Shown: positions 25,870 to 34,890, numbered from the stretch's first letter. The stretch is 64,000 bases of DNA from Microlunatus sp. Gsoil 973 (GCF_009707365.1 NZ_CP046122.1:2666001-2730000), one strand, 5' to 3'. The notes: generated by a model from the sequence alone, not told the origin. Translations and numbers: made by a program.

Positions 25870-26226
25870 TCACACGCTCCACAGTTCGAGCAATCTCAGG
25901 GACATGACGGCGATCGCCACTCCGGCAATGGTCATCACCAGCCCGGAGTAGCGGCTGCGGTCGCTGATCCCCCACCAGATCGCCGCCGGCATCAGCACGA
26001 CGATCCCCGCGAGGTAACCGATCGAGGTCGCCGTCTCGGCGGGCCCGTGCCCGCGCCCGATCGACACGAACCCGACCACAGACTGGACGATGACCGCGAG
26101 CTCGACGAGGAAGGCCCAGTAGAACTGTGCGTTACCCGGCGGCCGACCGCGGACTGCTGACACGGCACCCCAGATCGCCGCCACGACCGCGACGCCGATC
26201 ACCGCATAGCTCAGCCACGTGATCAT
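25870..26226 (-). CDS. Small integral membrane protein
   Basis: A 118-residue protein with four hydrophobic stretches (about 5-23, 38-58, 66-86, 93-112). Function is unknown. ATG 26226 is preceded by GAGG at a good distance, and the N-terminal extension available upstream is not hydrophobic and lacks support. It is the first gene of a pair with the membrane protein at 25435-25866. Divergent from the Nudix gene. Confidence 0.65.
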   Translation of the reverse strand: MITWLSYAVIGVAVVAAIWGAVSAVRGRPPGNAQFYWAFLVELAVIVQSVVGFVSIGRGHGPAETATSIGYLAGIVVLMPAAIWWGISDRSRYSGLVMTIAGVAIAVMSLRLLELWSV

Positions 26227-26302
26227 GCCGGGTACCTCACAACTACACACCGTAGTGGACGAGGCGTCCGGGCGGTGATCCAGCCTCGGGCATGATGGGC
26301 GG

Positions 26303-26983
26303 GTGGTCATCGTTGGGCAGGGACGCGACGGGCGACGGCTGGCCGAGTTCGATCTCGGTCATGGCGACGACCCGGACAAGCAGCTGGCCGTACGCGGTCT
26401 CCGCACTGTCCGGCCGCTCCGCGCCGCGGGCAGTGACGGCGATCTGACAGTGACGATGCTGGTCGAGCCGGGCGCCCCCGACGGCGTGCCGAGTGGTCCG
26501 ATGCCGCGGGAGCACCGGCCGTCGACGGACGGGAACGGCTCCGCCGACGGACCGGCCGTACGCCGACAACGCATCGCCGCCTACGCCTGGGTCGAGTCCA
26601 GCCGCGGGATCCTCGCCGCCGAGTTCTACCGGCCGGTTCCCGGTGGCCGGTGGGGTCTGCCGGGCGGTGGTCTCGACGAGCGCGAGGAGCCGGTCGACGC
26701 CGTGCATCGGGAGGTCATGGAGGAGACGTCGCAGCGGATCGAGCTCGGCGAGCTGGTTCGGGTGGATACCCGGCACTGGATCGGCCGCAGCCCGGCGGGC
26801 GTCCTCGAAGACTTCCATGCGGTACGGCTCATCTACCGCGCCCGCTGCCCCGAACCGACGGATCCGGTCGTGATCGACGTCGGCGGCACGACGACGGCCG
26901 CCGCCTGGTTCCCCTACGAGTCCTGGCCTGACCAGCCCTGGAACACGGGCTGGCGGGACCTCCTGGTCACCCTGTTCGGCTGA
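26303..26983 (+). CDS. Nudix hydrolase
   Basis: A 226-residue protein. The first 85 residues are polar and of unknown fold. The Nudix domain follows, with the box GGLDEREEPVDAVHREVMEE (about residues 121-140); the Gly after EE is Ser. It hydrolyses a nucleoside diphosphate linked to some group; the substrate cannot be told. The GTG at 26303 lies 6 bases after CATGAT, consistent with leaderless expression. It is convergent with cbs, 36 bp apart. Confidence 0.85.
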   Translation: MVIVGQGRDGRRLAEFDLGHGDDPDKQLAVRGLRTVRPLRAAGSDGDLTVTMLVEPGAPDGVPSGPMPREHRPSTDGNGSADGPAVRRQRIAAYAWVESSRGILAAEFYRPVPGGRWGLPGGGLDEREEPVDAVHREVMEETSQRIELGELVRVDTRHWIGRSPAGVLEDFHAVRLIYRARCPEPTDPVVIDVGGTTTAAAWFPYESWPDQPWNTGWRDLLVTLFG

Positions 26984-27019
26984 CCGCAGCAGGCCTCGGG
27001 TCCTGCGTCGGATGTCGGC

Positions 27020-28387
27020 TCAGATGTCGGTCAGCAGATCCTGCCGGGTGACGATGCCGGCCGGCCTGCCGCCTTCCAGGACGAGCAGGGCGTCGTTGGC
27101 GACGAGAGCGGCGACGGCGTCGGCGACCGGCTCGCTCGCGCCCAGCATCGGCAGCGCCGGTTCCATCACGGTCTCCACCGCGGCAGCTGGCTGGACCTCG
27201 TGGTTGAAGAGTGCGCCCAGCAGTCCGCGTTCACTGACCGACCCGACCACCTCGGCCGCCATCACCGGCGGTTCGGCACGCACCACCGGCATCTGCGAGA
27301 CGCCGTACTCCCGCAGGATCTGCACCGCCTCGGCGACGGTCTCGTTCGGGTGGGTGTGCACCAGTGTCGGCAGCGCGCCGGACTTCTCCCGCAGCACGTC
27401 ACCGACGGTGCGAACGGCGGCGTCCGGGCGCGGTGCGAAGCCGTACCGGGCGAGCCAGTCGTCGGAGAAGATCTTGGTCAGATAACCGCGGCCGGAATCA
27501 GGCAGCAGGACGACGATCACCGCATCCGGATCATCGAGGTCCTCGGCCAGCCGGACGGCCGCTGCAGCAGCCATGCCGGATGATCCGCCGACCAGCAGCG
27601 CCTCCTCGCGGGCCAGCCGCCTGGTCATCGCGAAGGAGTCCGAATCGGAGACTTCGATCACCCGGTCACAGATCTGGCGGTCGTAGTTCTCCGGCCAGAA
27701 GTCCTCGCCGACGCCCTCGACCAGATATGGGCGCCCGCTGCCTCCGGAGTACACCGAACCCGCGGGATCAGCGCCGATGATCTTGACTGCGCCGCCGGAG
27801 ACCTCCTTGAGATAGCGTCCGGTTCCCGAGATGGTGCCGCCGGTCCCGATGCCCGCCACGAAGTGGGTGATCCTGCCGTCGGTCTGTTTCCAGATCTCCG
27901 GCCCGGTGCTCTCGTAGTGGCTGGTCGGGTTGTTCGGGTTGCTGTACTGGTCGGGTTTCCAGGCGCCGGGCGTGTCCCGCATCAGCCGGTCCGAGACCGA
28001 GTAGTAGGAGTCGGGATGCTCCGGTTCGACAGCCGTCGGGCAGACGACCACCTCGGCACCGTACGCCCGCAGCACGTTCCGCTTGTCCTCACTGACCTTG
28101 TCCGGGCAGACGAAGATGCAGCGGTAGCCCTTGGCCTGAGCGACGATGGCCAGCCCGACCCCGGTGTTTCCGCTGGTCGGTTCGACGATCACCCCGCCGG
28201 GCTTGAGCTTGCCCTCGTGTTCGGCGGCCTCGATCATCTTCACCGCGATCCGGTCCTTCACCGAGCCGCCCGGGTTGAGATATTCCACCTTCGCCAGGAC
28301 CAGTGGTCTGGCGTCGCCGGTGACCCGGGTCAGCCTGAGCAGCGGGGTGTTGCCGACCAGTTCGATCAGCGAGTTCACATACTCCAC
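27020..28387 (-). CDS. cbs: Cystathionine beta-synthase
   Basis: A 455-residue PLP enzyme condensing serine and homocysteine to cystathionine. It has the N-terminal LIELVGNTPLLRL, PLP lysine in NPGGSVKDRIA (about residue 44), PTSGNTG (about 72) and GTGGTISGTGRY near 180. A C-terminal CBS pair (about 330-455) has typical ends such as GIVTRQDLL. With metB it completes transsulfuration. The heme-binding N-terminus of animal enzymes is absent. GTG 28387 stands 7 bases after TAGGCT, so the mRNA is probably leaderless; longer frames upstream are unlikely. O-acetylserine-dependent activity is an alternative. Confidence 0.93.
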   Translation of the reverse strand: MEYVNSLIELVGNTPLLRLTRVTGDARPLVLAKVEYLNPGGSVKDRIAVKMIEAAEHEGKLKPGGVIVEPTSGNTGVGLAIVAQAKGYRCIFVCPDKVSEDKRNVLRAYGAEVVVCPTAVEPEHPDSYYSVSDRLMRDTPGAWKPDQYSNPNNPTSHYESTGPEIWKQTDGRITHFVAGIGTGGTISGTGRYLKEVSGGAVKIIGADPAGSVYSGGSGRPYLVEGVGEDFWPENYDRQICDRVIEVSDSDSFAMTRRLAREEALLVGGSSGMAAAAAVRLAEDLDDPDAVIVVLLPDSGRGYLTKIFSDDWLARYGFAPRPDAAVRTVGDVLREKSGALPTLVHTHPNETVAEAVQILREYGVSQMPVVRAEPPVMAAEVVGSVSERGLLGALFNHEVQPAAAVETVMEPALPMLGASEPVADAVAALVANDALLVLEGGRPAGIVTRQDLLTDI

Positions 28388-28394
28388 GGACGCG

Positions 28395-28400
28395 AGCCTA
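28395..28400 (-). promoter_or_regulatory. -10 hexamer of leaderless cbs
   Basis: The minus strand reads TAGGCT, 7 bases before the GTG start at 28387. It is identical to the hexamers before greA, mfd and eno. Confidence 0.55.
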
Positions 28401-28433
28401 ACGCCGGACCAGTCCCGTCGCCCCGGCAAACAC

Positions 28434-28466
28434 AACGGGCCGCGACCAGATCGGTCGCGGCCCGTT
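28434..28466 (-). terminator. Terminator hairpin after the Bax-inhibitor gene
   Basis: A perfect 14-bp stem, AACGGGCCGCGACC, 5-base loop, GGTCGCGGCCCGTT. It sits 37 bp past the stop of the Bax-inhibitor gene and upstream of the cbs start, isolating the two transcripts. There is no clear U-tract, as is common in actinobacteria. Confidence 0.75.
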
Positions 28467-28502
28467 GGTCGGTCCACTCGAGGGCTGAGCCCGGGCTGGG
28501 CG

Positions 28503-29354
28503 TCAGCGTCTGAAATAGGACAGGATTCGCAGGATCTCCACGTACAGCCAGACCATGGTGACCGTCAGTCCGAACGCACCCAGCCAGGACTGGCTCGCCG
28601 GTGCACCCATCTTCACGCCGCGCTCGATGTAGTCGAAGTCGAGCACCAGGTTCAGCACGGCGAGGGTGACGCCGATCGCCGAGAAGAGCACCGAGAGCCC
28701 GCTGAAGCTGCCGACCCCGCGCAGTCCGAGGTCGACGCCGAACAGGGCGAACACCAGGTTGACCAACATCGTGATCGCGAACGCCGCGGTTCCGATCATC
28801 ACGACCTTGCGGAACGTCGAGGTGACCCGGATGTTGAAGATCTTGTAGACCGCAAGGGTCACGCCGGCCGCGACGAACGTACCGATCACCGCCTGGGCGA
28901 CGATCCCGTCGTAAAGGAACTCGAACAGCCGGCTGAGCATGCCGATGAAGATCCCCTGGACGGCCGAATAGACCAGGACCAGCGGCGGGCTGACCCGGTG
29001 TCGAAGGGTCACCACGAAGGCGGTGATGAAACCGACCACCGCGGAGAGCAACAACGCCGGCATCATGGCCGCCTGCGGGATCACTCCGGAAGAGATGCCC
29101 CACCAGCTGACCACGGCCGCAGCCACCAGGACGGCCATGGTCACGGCGGTCTTGGTGATCACGTCGTCGAAGGTCATCCGGCCCTCGGCCGGTGTCTGCA
29201 CAGCAGGTCCCTGGCCGTAGCCGTACTGCTGGTCGAAAGTAGCTTGGTTGGCGAACGGGGACTGGCCGTACGGGCCGTGCGCCTGGCCGCCGGCCGGCGC
29301 TGCCGGTGTGAACGCGTCCCGCCTGGAAAGTACCGGGTTCGAACTACGCAACAT
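28503..29354 (-). CDS. Bax inhibitor-1/YccA family membrane protein
   Basis: A 283-residue protein: a soluble Gly/Gln/Pro-rich N-terminus (about 60 residues) then about seven membrane helices. Family features are the pairs of charged residues near the last helices, here LDFDYIERGVK, and a C-terminal VEILRILSYF. Homologues act as pH-sensitive calcium leak channels; in actinobacteria the role is unproven. GAGGA precedes the ATG. A TACACT (-10) at 29408-29403 predicts a leader of about 40 bases. Divergent from the SDR gene. Confidence 0.9.
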   Translation of the reverse strand: MLRSSNPVLSRRDAFTPAAPAGGQAHGPYGQSPFANQATFDQQYGYGQGPAVQTPAEGRMTFDDVITKTAVTMAVLVAAAVVSWWGISSGVIPQAAMMPALLLSAVVGFITAFVVTLRHRVSPPLVLVYSAVQGIFIGMLSRLFEFLYDGIVAQAVIGTFVAAGVTLAVYKIFNIRVTSTFRKVVMIGTAAFAITMLVNLVFALFGVDLGLRGVGSFSGLSVLFSAIGVTLAVLNLVLDFDYIERGVKMGAPASQSWLGAFGLTVTMVWLYVEILRILSYFRR

Positions 29355-29491
29355 TGACTGTCCTCACATCGAATCGACGGACCTGGCGGTCCGTCTCCCC
29401 AAAGTGTAGGTGCCGCGCACTGGTCGAATGCTGTGCGTACGGTGTGATTGTTCGGGTACCCGTGACCGGGACGCCGGAAGGGATGAACACG

Positions 29492-30475
29492 ATGAGCGAT
29501 CCACGACGCACACACAAGCCGGTGGCCTGGGTGGCGGGAGCATCCCGGGGTCTCGGCCTGGCGATTGCCCGCGAACTGGGCAATGCCGGTCACCGGGTCC
29601 TGATCACCGCACGAACTCAGGACGATCTCGATCGCGCACAATCCGACCTTGTGGCCGAGGACATCGAGGTGATCACCCGGGTCCATGACGTGCGTGACGC
29701 CGAGGGGGCCCGTCAGCTGGTTTCAGACGTCGAATCCGGTTTCGGACCCATCGAGACACTGATCGCCGTTGCCGGTGTGCTCAAGGTCGGCCCGGTGCCG
29801 GATCGCGCCGAGGAGTACGCCGAGCCGATCGACATCATGCTTCGTGGCCCGATCAACGTCGTCCATGCCGTGCTCCCGGCGATGCGGGACCGAGGGCGTG
29901 GTCGGATCGGCGTAGTCACCTCGATCGCCGGGATCATTCCGGTACCGCACCTGGTCGCCTATTCGGCGGCCAAACACGGGGCCGTGGGATTCACCCGGGC
30001 CCTCGCCGAGGAGTTGGATGGCACGCCGATCACCGTGAGCACCATCATCCCGGGGCTGATGCGCACCGGAGGTCATTGGCACGGCGACTACGAGGGGCAG
30101 CCCGAGCGGGAGTACGTCTGGTTCACCGGGCTGTCCGCCGCGCCGTTGGTGTCGACGGATGCCGATCGAGCAGCCAAGATCATCGTCCGCGGCGTCATCC
30201 GGGGCCGGAGGAAGATCATCTTCACCCTGCCGGCCAGGGTGGGGGATCTGCTCTATCGGCTTTCGCCGGTTGCCGTCGGCGTCGCTGTCGGGCTGGCGGG
30301 GCGACTCCTGCCGGACTCCGATCGAGGCGAGCCCGCCGGACCGGATCAGGTCGGCCACGAGCATGCTCCCGGTTATCGCGCTGCGGCCCACACGCCGAGG
30401 ATCTTCGACCGGTTGACGGTGTTGGCCGATCGTGCTGTTCGGCGGTTCAACCAGAGCACAGCTCACAACTCCTGA
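29492..30475 (+). CDS. Short-chain dehydrogenase/reductase
   Basis: A 327-residue SDR. It has the cofactor motif AGASRGLG (about residues 17-24), AVAGVLKVG for the NNAG strand, a catalytic Ser in VTSIAG and YSAAK (about 157-161). A 70-residue C-terminal extension with a hydrophobic helix (VAVGVAVGLAGRLL) suggests membrane association. Substrate unknown. Two ATGs compete; GGAAGGG is 9 bases before the one at 29492. It ends at a strong hairpin. Confidence 0.87.
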   Translation: MSDPRRTHKPVAWVAGASRGLGLAIARELGNAGHRVLITARTQDDLDRAQSDLVAEDIEVITRVHDVRDAEGARQLVSDVESGFGPIETLIAVAGVLKVGPVPDRAEEYAEPIDIMLRGPINVVHAVLPAMRDRGRGRIGVVTSIAGIIPVPHLVAYSAAKHGAVGFTRALAEELDGTPITVSTIIPGLMRTGGHWHGDYEGQPEREYVWFTGLSAAPLVSTDADRAAKIIVRGVIRGRRKIIFTLPARVGDLLYRLSPVAVGVAVGLAGRLLPDSDRGEPAGPDQVGHEHAPGYRAAAHTPRIFDRLTVLADRAVRRFNQSTAHNS

Positions 30476-30500
30476 CGCCGGCGACGACCCAAGAGCCGAC

Positions 30501-30556
30501 GCTGAACCCAACGGCCCACCGGTCATGATCTTGACCGGCGGGCCGTTGGGTTCAGC
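30501..30556. terminator. Bidirectional terminator hairpin
   Basis: The arms 30501-30525 and 30532-30556 are complementary over 25 positions with one mismatch, around a 6-base loop. It lies between the convergent SDR and ChaB-Rho_N genes, 25 bp from each stop. Confidence 0.85.
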
Positions 30557-30580
30557 TGTCGAGTGAGTCGGTTCAGTCGG

Positions 30581-30997
30581 TCAGGATCTGCTGGACCGTG
30601 CGTTGGCCTTCTGAATCGCTGAGACCAGCTCACTCTTCTTCATCTTGGACCGTCCGCGAATATCCAGTCGACGGGCGACATCCATCAGATGCTCCTTGCT
30701 GGCATTGGCATCCACGCCACCAGCTGTCTTCTTCCGGCTGCCCCGGCCTTGCGCAGCCTGGTCGTCCGACGGTCCGCGGGAGCCCTTGTTCTTGCGCTCC
30801 CAGTGATCGCCGACCTTCTCGTAGCTGTGCTTCAGCGCTGCGTACGCCGTCTGATGGGCTCGCCGGCCGTCCCCGTACTCGTCGGCCGCCGCATCGTGGG
30901 CCTTGGCAAAGGTTCGCTGGGCATGTTTGTCGGAGCGGGCGATGGTGTCCGGCAATTCGCTCTTGCGGGGCTCGCCGCCCTTCCTCAGCATCGGCAT
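30581..30997 (-). CDS. ChaB domain protein with C-terminal Rho_N motif
   Basis: A 138-residue basic protein. The ChaB domain spans about residues 11-68 (SELPDTIARSDKHAQRTFAKA ... AALKHSYEKVGDHW), and a Rho_N/SAP-like helical motif is at the end (KEHLMDVARRLDIRGRSKMK). ChaB was named a cation-transport regulator, but in actinobacteria ChaB-Rho_N proteins are small nucleic-acid-binding-like proteins of unknown role. A strong ribosome-binding site (GGAGGAGG) precedes ATG 30997. It follows the SigB-type sigma gene and may belong to its stress regulon. Confidence 0.85.
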   Translation of the reverse strand: MPMLRKGGEPRKSELPDTIARSDKHAQRTFAKAHDAAADEYGDGRRAHQTAYAALKHSYEKVGDHWERKNKGSRGPSDDQAAQGRGSRKKTAGGVDANASKEHLMDVARRLDIRGRSKMKKSELVSAIQKANARSSRS

Positions 30998-31044
30998 GAC
31001 AACCTCCTCCCTTCCCGGCGATCACTACCCAGCGAGACGGCCGA

Positions 31045-31863
31045 TCAAGCGGCGGTCGCGGTACGACCCTTGGCGATCTCTTCGCGCAAGGTCTTGGTGA
31101 TCTTGCGGAGCCGACGGGAGACCGACATCTGGCTGATGCCGAGTTGGTCCGCAATCACCGACTGGGAACAGGATTCGACGAACCGCATACGCAGCAGCCG
31201 CAGATCGTCCTCGGTCAGTTTCTCGCACGCGGCACGGACCTGTCGCATCAAGTCCTCGTGCTCCAGCGCGTCATCGACCGCATCGAATCCGGTTTCGCTC
31301 TGCCCGATCACTGCCGCGGCCCAGGCGGGCGCCTCGGCGTTGTCCAACGAACTCGAGGTGAAGGCGTTGCTGTGCAGCACCTCGCTGACGTCGGAACGGT
31401 CGGCTCCGATCCAGTCGGCGATCTGCTGTGCGGTGGGTGTTGCGGCCTGTTCCTGGGCCAGATCGGACCAGCCGGCCATGACTTCGCTGTGCAGTTCCTG
31501 GAGCCGGCGCGGTGGGCGTACGGTCCAGCAATGATCACGGAAGTGTCTCTTGATCTCGCCGGTGATCGTCGGTACGGCGAACGACAGGAACGCGCCGTTG
31601 TCCGGGTCGAACCGGTTCACCGCGTGAACCAGACCGAGCCGGGCGACCTGGATGAGATCATCCAGATCCTCACCGCGGGATCTGTAGCGGCGGGCGAGCC
31701 CGTCCGCGACGGACAGGTTCAATTGGACTGCGAGGTCGCGGCATTGTTGCCGTTCGGCCTCTGAGGTGTAGACATCCCTCGCCCTGGTCAGCAACTCGAT
31801 CGTTTGCTGCTCACGTCGAACTGAATCGTTGCGGGGATCGGATGTGACGGCACTTGCTTGCAT
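31045..31863 (-). CDS. SigB/SigF-family group 3 sigma factor
   Basis: A 272-residue stress-type sigma. Region 2 has GEDLDDLIQVARLGLVHAVNRFDP and FLSFAVPTITGEIKRHFRD (about 64-108); region 3 is TAQQIADWIGADRSDVSEVL; region 4 is LLRMRFVESCSQSVIADQLGISQMSVSRRL (about 220-250). This is the general-stress sigma class of actinobacteria. No anti-sigma (RsbW) gene is adjacent, which is unusual. GGAG lies 5 bases before the ATG. An inverted repeat at 31916-31959 is upstream. Confidence 0.92.
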   Translation of the reverse strand: MQASAVTSDPRNDSVRREQQTIELLTRARDVYTSEAERQQCRDLAVQLNLSVADGLARRYRSRGEDLDDLIQVARLGLVHAVNRFDPDNGAFLSFAVPTITGEIKRHFRDHCWTVRPPRRLQELHSEVMAGWSDLAQEQAATPTAQQIADWIGADRSDVSEVLHSNAFTSSSLDNAEAPAWAAAVIGQSETGFDAVDDALEHEDLMRQVRAACEKLTEDDLRLLRMRFVESCSQSVIADQLGISQMSVSRRLRKITKTLREEIAKGRTATAA

Positions 31864-31915
31864 GGTTCTCCGCCTTTGCAGGTCTGAGAACGTCCGTGGC
31901 AGGTTGCTCGACCAC

Positions 31916-31959
31916 TGGACCTAATGAGAGCATGCCGAGCACTGTTTCCACAAGGTCCA
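31916..31959. promoter_or_regulatory. Inverted repeat upstream of the SigB-type gene
   Basis: TGGACCT (31916-31922) and AGGTCCA (31953-31959) are perfect inverted arms 30 bases apart in the 116-bp gap between the GAF-ANTAR and sigma genes. It could be an operator or part of an ANTAR-type leader structure. Confidence 0.25.
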
Positions 31960-31979
31960 GTTAAGCGATCTGCTTCAAC

Positions 31980-32714
31980 TCACCGGCCAAGGTTGTCGCC
32001 GCCGGTCTCCCGCGGCCTCGAGGGCGTATCCGTGAGACCTTCCAGTCGGCGGGTTTCCACCAGTTCGGCGGCGATCTCCCGAAGCTTGGTGTTGCGGTTC
32101 TGGGACACCCGACGCAGCGCGTTGAAGGCGGCGTCGCCGTCCAGACCGTACCGCTCCATCAGGATGCCCTCGGCCTGGCCGATCAGCGTCCGGGACGCGA
32201 TGGCCGACCTCAACGAGTCGCGCTCCTTGAGCTGGGAGACTGCAACGCCAACGTGGGCCGCGAACAGATACCCCGTGTCGACGACGTCGAGGTCGAACGC
32301 ATGCGGCTTCGCGCTGTAGATGCTCAGCGCTCCCAGGACCTCACCCTCGGTGAACAGTTGGTAGCTGAGCATCGAGCGGAGACCGAGTTCGGCCACCACC
32401 CGGGCGGACCAGCCGGACCATCGGATCTCGTCGGCCAGATCGTCAAGGTAGACGACCACCTGACGGCCGATCGCGTGCAACAGGGGCCCTTCGGCGAGTT
32501 CGACCTGGAGTTGGTCGGCGCGGGCGGCGAGATCGGCCGTCGCCGCGGTGGTGTGGATCTGCTGATGACCGGTGATCAGACTGACTCCGACGACGTCTGC
32601 GCCGGAGAGCTCGGCCGCCAGCTCCGCCGCCCGTTGCAGCATCTCCGGCAGAGTGCTGATCTGCTCCAGCGTGCGGAGACTGTCGGCGTGCCAGTTCCCG
32701 AACGCGGTAGCCAT
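31980..32714 (-). CDS. GAF and ANTAR domain regulator (second copy)
   Basis: A 244-residue paralogue of the protein at 8478-9215. GAF domain at about 20-160, with ADVVGVSLITG and LGALSIYSAKPHAFD. ANTAR at about 165-225, with RTLIGQAEGILMERYGLDGDAAFNALRRVS, the canonical form. A basic/Pro-rich tail follows. ATG 32714 has GGAGAGG upstream. Same orientation as the SigB-type gene, 116 bp apart, suggesting a shared stress function by transcription antitermination. Confidence 0.9.
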   Translation of the reverse strand: MATAFGNWHADSLRTLEQISTLPEMLQRAAELAAELSGADVVGVSLITGHQQIHTTAATADLAARADQLQVELAEGPLLHAIGRQVVVYLDDLADEIRWSGWSARVVAELGLRSMLSYQLFTEGEVLGALSIYSAKPHAFDLDVVDTGYLFAAHVGVAVSQLKERDSLRSAIASRTLIGQAEGILMERYGLDGDAAFNALRRVSQNRNTKLREIAAELVETRRLEGLTDTPSRPRETGGDNLGR

Positions 32715-32828
32715 GCCCGACCTCTCCTGTCGCGATCGACCAGGCGCAGCACAGGCTGCCGACGATCGCGCTGCCTTCTTACCGCGCATCCTGCCACAGG
32801 CGTCCCGCACGTATCGCGTCTCGCAACG

Positions 32829-33482
32829 TCACCGCTCGGAGACCAGCCGGGCGACCAGAGCCACGAAGCGGTCGTCGTCCCCGATCGGCCAGGAATGCGG
32901 CGCGTCGGGGATGACAAGCAGCCGCGCCCCCGCGCGTTGCGCGATGTCGGCCGCGAAGGGCAGCGGGCTGAGCAGATCGGTGTCGGCGTGGACGACGGTC
33001 ACCGGCCGGCCCTCGGCGGCGCGCGGGAGCTCGGTCTCCAGCGGGACCTTGATCGCCGATTGCAGCCCTTGGTAGATGCCCCCTGGGCCGGCGTTGGTCC
33101 AGTCGTGGGCCTGCAGGGACAACCGGGGCGAATTGCGATGATCTTCACCACCTGCCCACGCGCGGAGTGCTGCGGCAGTCGACCGGCGAGCCGGGTCGAG
33201 CGTGGGACTGACCAGGAGCAGCCGTCGTACGGCCGGTGTCGCGATCGCCGCGAGGGTCGCGGCCTGGGTGCCGATCGACAGTCCGATCAGCAGATCGGCC
33301 GGACCGTGGTCGACCGCGTGGCGCGCGATCCGCTGGGCGTAGTCGGTCAGGTCGGTGCCGACGCTCCGCCAGCCGATCGGCGGCAGCAGGTCGACGTCGT
33401 GCCCGTGTGATCTCAGGCAGTCCGCCGACGGTCGCAGGTAATTGCGGACCGCGAGCCCGGGAACCATGATCACGTACGCCAT
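32829..33482 (-). CDS. Alpha/beta hydrolase
   Basis: A 217-residue hydrolase. Oxyanion region MVPGLAVRN, nucleophile elbow LIGLSIGTQA (Ser near residue 71), acid likely in HADTDLLSP and His in APHSWPIGD (near 198). Substrate unknown. Its ATG overlaps the stop of the upstream gene by 3 bases within ATGA, so it is coupled to that uncharacterised protein. The frame extends 20 residues further upstream, but this part is not hydrolase-like. Confidence 0.8.
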   Translation of the reverse strand: MAYVIMVPGLAVRNYLRPSADCLRSHGHDVDLLPPIGWRSVGTDLTDYAQRIARHAVDHGPADLLIGLSIGTQAATLAAIATPAVRRLLLVSPTLDPARRSTAAALRAWAGGEDHRNSPRLSLQAHDWTNAGPGGIYQGLQSAIKVPLETELPRAAEGRPVTVVHADTDLLSPLPFAADIAQRAGARLLVIPDAPHSWPIGDDDRFVALVARLVSER

Positions 33483-34795
33483 CAGCGCAGCTCTTCGGTC
33501 GACAGCGGTCGGCGTACCTCGTCGGGATGCAGTGGTGTCCACGGCCGACTGCCGGCCGGGAGTCGATCAAGCGCCTGGCCGTAGCGCGCCAGGCTCCCGA
33601 TGTCGTGCGGCCAGTCCTGCGGACGGGTGCCGAGCAGCACGGGCTCCGCGCCGTGTCGGGTGATCACCGTGGTGAAGTCCTCCGGGCCGGCGGCACCCGG
33701 CGACCGGGCACCGTGCTGGAAGCCCAGCACGAACACCTTCCGGTAGGGGTGGGCGGCGGCCAGGTACGCATCGAGTGCCGACACCGCTTCCTGCACAGGA
33801 AAGTACGTCCAGTACGGGACGAGCGCACGATTGATGGTCCGCCAAGGGTCGCCGAGGATGAAGGACGGGATGATCAGGTCGTCGGCCCGCTCGTCGCGCG
33901 CCCGCAACCATGATCGGAGGATCTCGGCCACCGTTGCCGATGCCTGTTGCGGTCCGTGATAGTTGATCGGCACGAACGGATGATCATGAGCGGTGCACCA
34001 GTCGCGGATAGCCGCGACGAATCCCGGATCGACGCCCCACTCGGCCTCCGGGGCGGGCCCGTCGGGTTGGGGCGCATGGGGGGTGGCGAGGTGGTCCTGC
34101 GGCGCCACCCCGCCAACGCCGCCGGTCTGGAACCAATGCCGGTCGTCGACCCGGGTGGCCGGCCAGGTCAGACCGTCGTGCGCGAGGAAGACCGGCGCCC
34201 CCGGCCGCAGCCGCTCGGCAAGGAACCGTTGGTACGCCTCGGGCAAGGTCTGCCACTTGACCCGGAAGTACGCCATTCGGGCGATCATCAACTCGTCCTG
34301 GACAGCGTCGTGCATCTGGTGCAGGGCGACGTCGGGATTGGCGGCCAGCAGCTGAGCCCCCCACTGCCGACCGAACTCCAGTGCTTCGTCGGGACGATGC
34401 GGGTCGGCCTTCCGCCGTACCGGGATGAGCACGGTCTGCGGCAGCCAGGGGATCTGCATCGCCGCTGCGAGGTGGACCAGAGCTCCGTTGCTGGCGCCGA
34501 TCAGGGCGGCCGGGTACTGCCGGTCCGGGAAGGCCTCGGCGAATGCGCCGGCGACGCCGGACAGGTCGACCCGGCGCAGCTGTTCGGGCGGAATCCCTTC
34601 CGAGCCGCCGATCCTGCGGTAGAGCTCGCGCAGGATCGGCCACGGCAGCCGGGTCGCGACGCGGATCAGCCGACCCAGCGGTTCGGGATTGCCGAGGTTG
34701 GAGAACGGGCGGCCTTCGAGCGCGGCGACCAACCCGGCGTGCAACACACTCGCCGAGTCGAAGGACGCGATCACCTTCTCGGGTTCTGGACTCAT
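33482..34795 (-). CDS. Uncharacterised conserved-looking protein
   Basis: A 437-residue protein I do not recognise. Codon usage and composition match its neighbours. There is a GASNGALVHLAA segment near residue 102 reminiscent of a Ser nucleophile elbow, and PWLPQTVLIPVRRK and FILGDPWRTINRALVPYW as possible conserved blocks. No signal peptide or membrane segment is seen. The start at ATG 34795 follows a gap of 95 bp after the pseudouridine synthase gene. Translational coupling to the small alpha/beta hydrolase suggests a common pathway, perhaps esterase or lipid related, but this is inference. Confidence 0.6.
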   Translation of the reverse strand: MSPEPEKVIASFDSASVLHAGLVAALEGRPFSNLGNPEPLGRLIRVATRLPWPILRELYRRIGGSEGIPPEQLRRVDLSGVAGAFAEAFPDRQYPAALIGASNGALVHLAAAMQIPWLPQTVLIPVRRKADPHRPDEALEFGRQWGAQLLAANPDVALHQMHDAVQDELMIARMAYFRVKWQTLPEAYQRFLAERLRPGAPVFLAHDGLTWPATRVDDRHWFQTGGVGGVAPQDHLATPHAPQPDGPAPEAEWGVDPGFVAAIRDWCTAHDHPFVPINYHGPQQASATVAEILRSWLRARDERADDLIIPSFILGDPWRTINRALVPYWTYFPVQEAVSALDAYLAAAHPYRKVFVLGFQHGARSPGAAGPEDFTTVITRHGAEPVLLGTRPQDWPHDIGSLARYGQALDRLPAGSRPWTPLHPDEVRRPLSTEELR

Positions 34796-34890
34796 CGGAT
34801 GATCGGATACCCGGAGTCCCCGGCGGGCAATCGACCCGGTGCCCGGAGATCGATGCCCGGAGATCGATGCCCGGATACCGATGACCGGAT

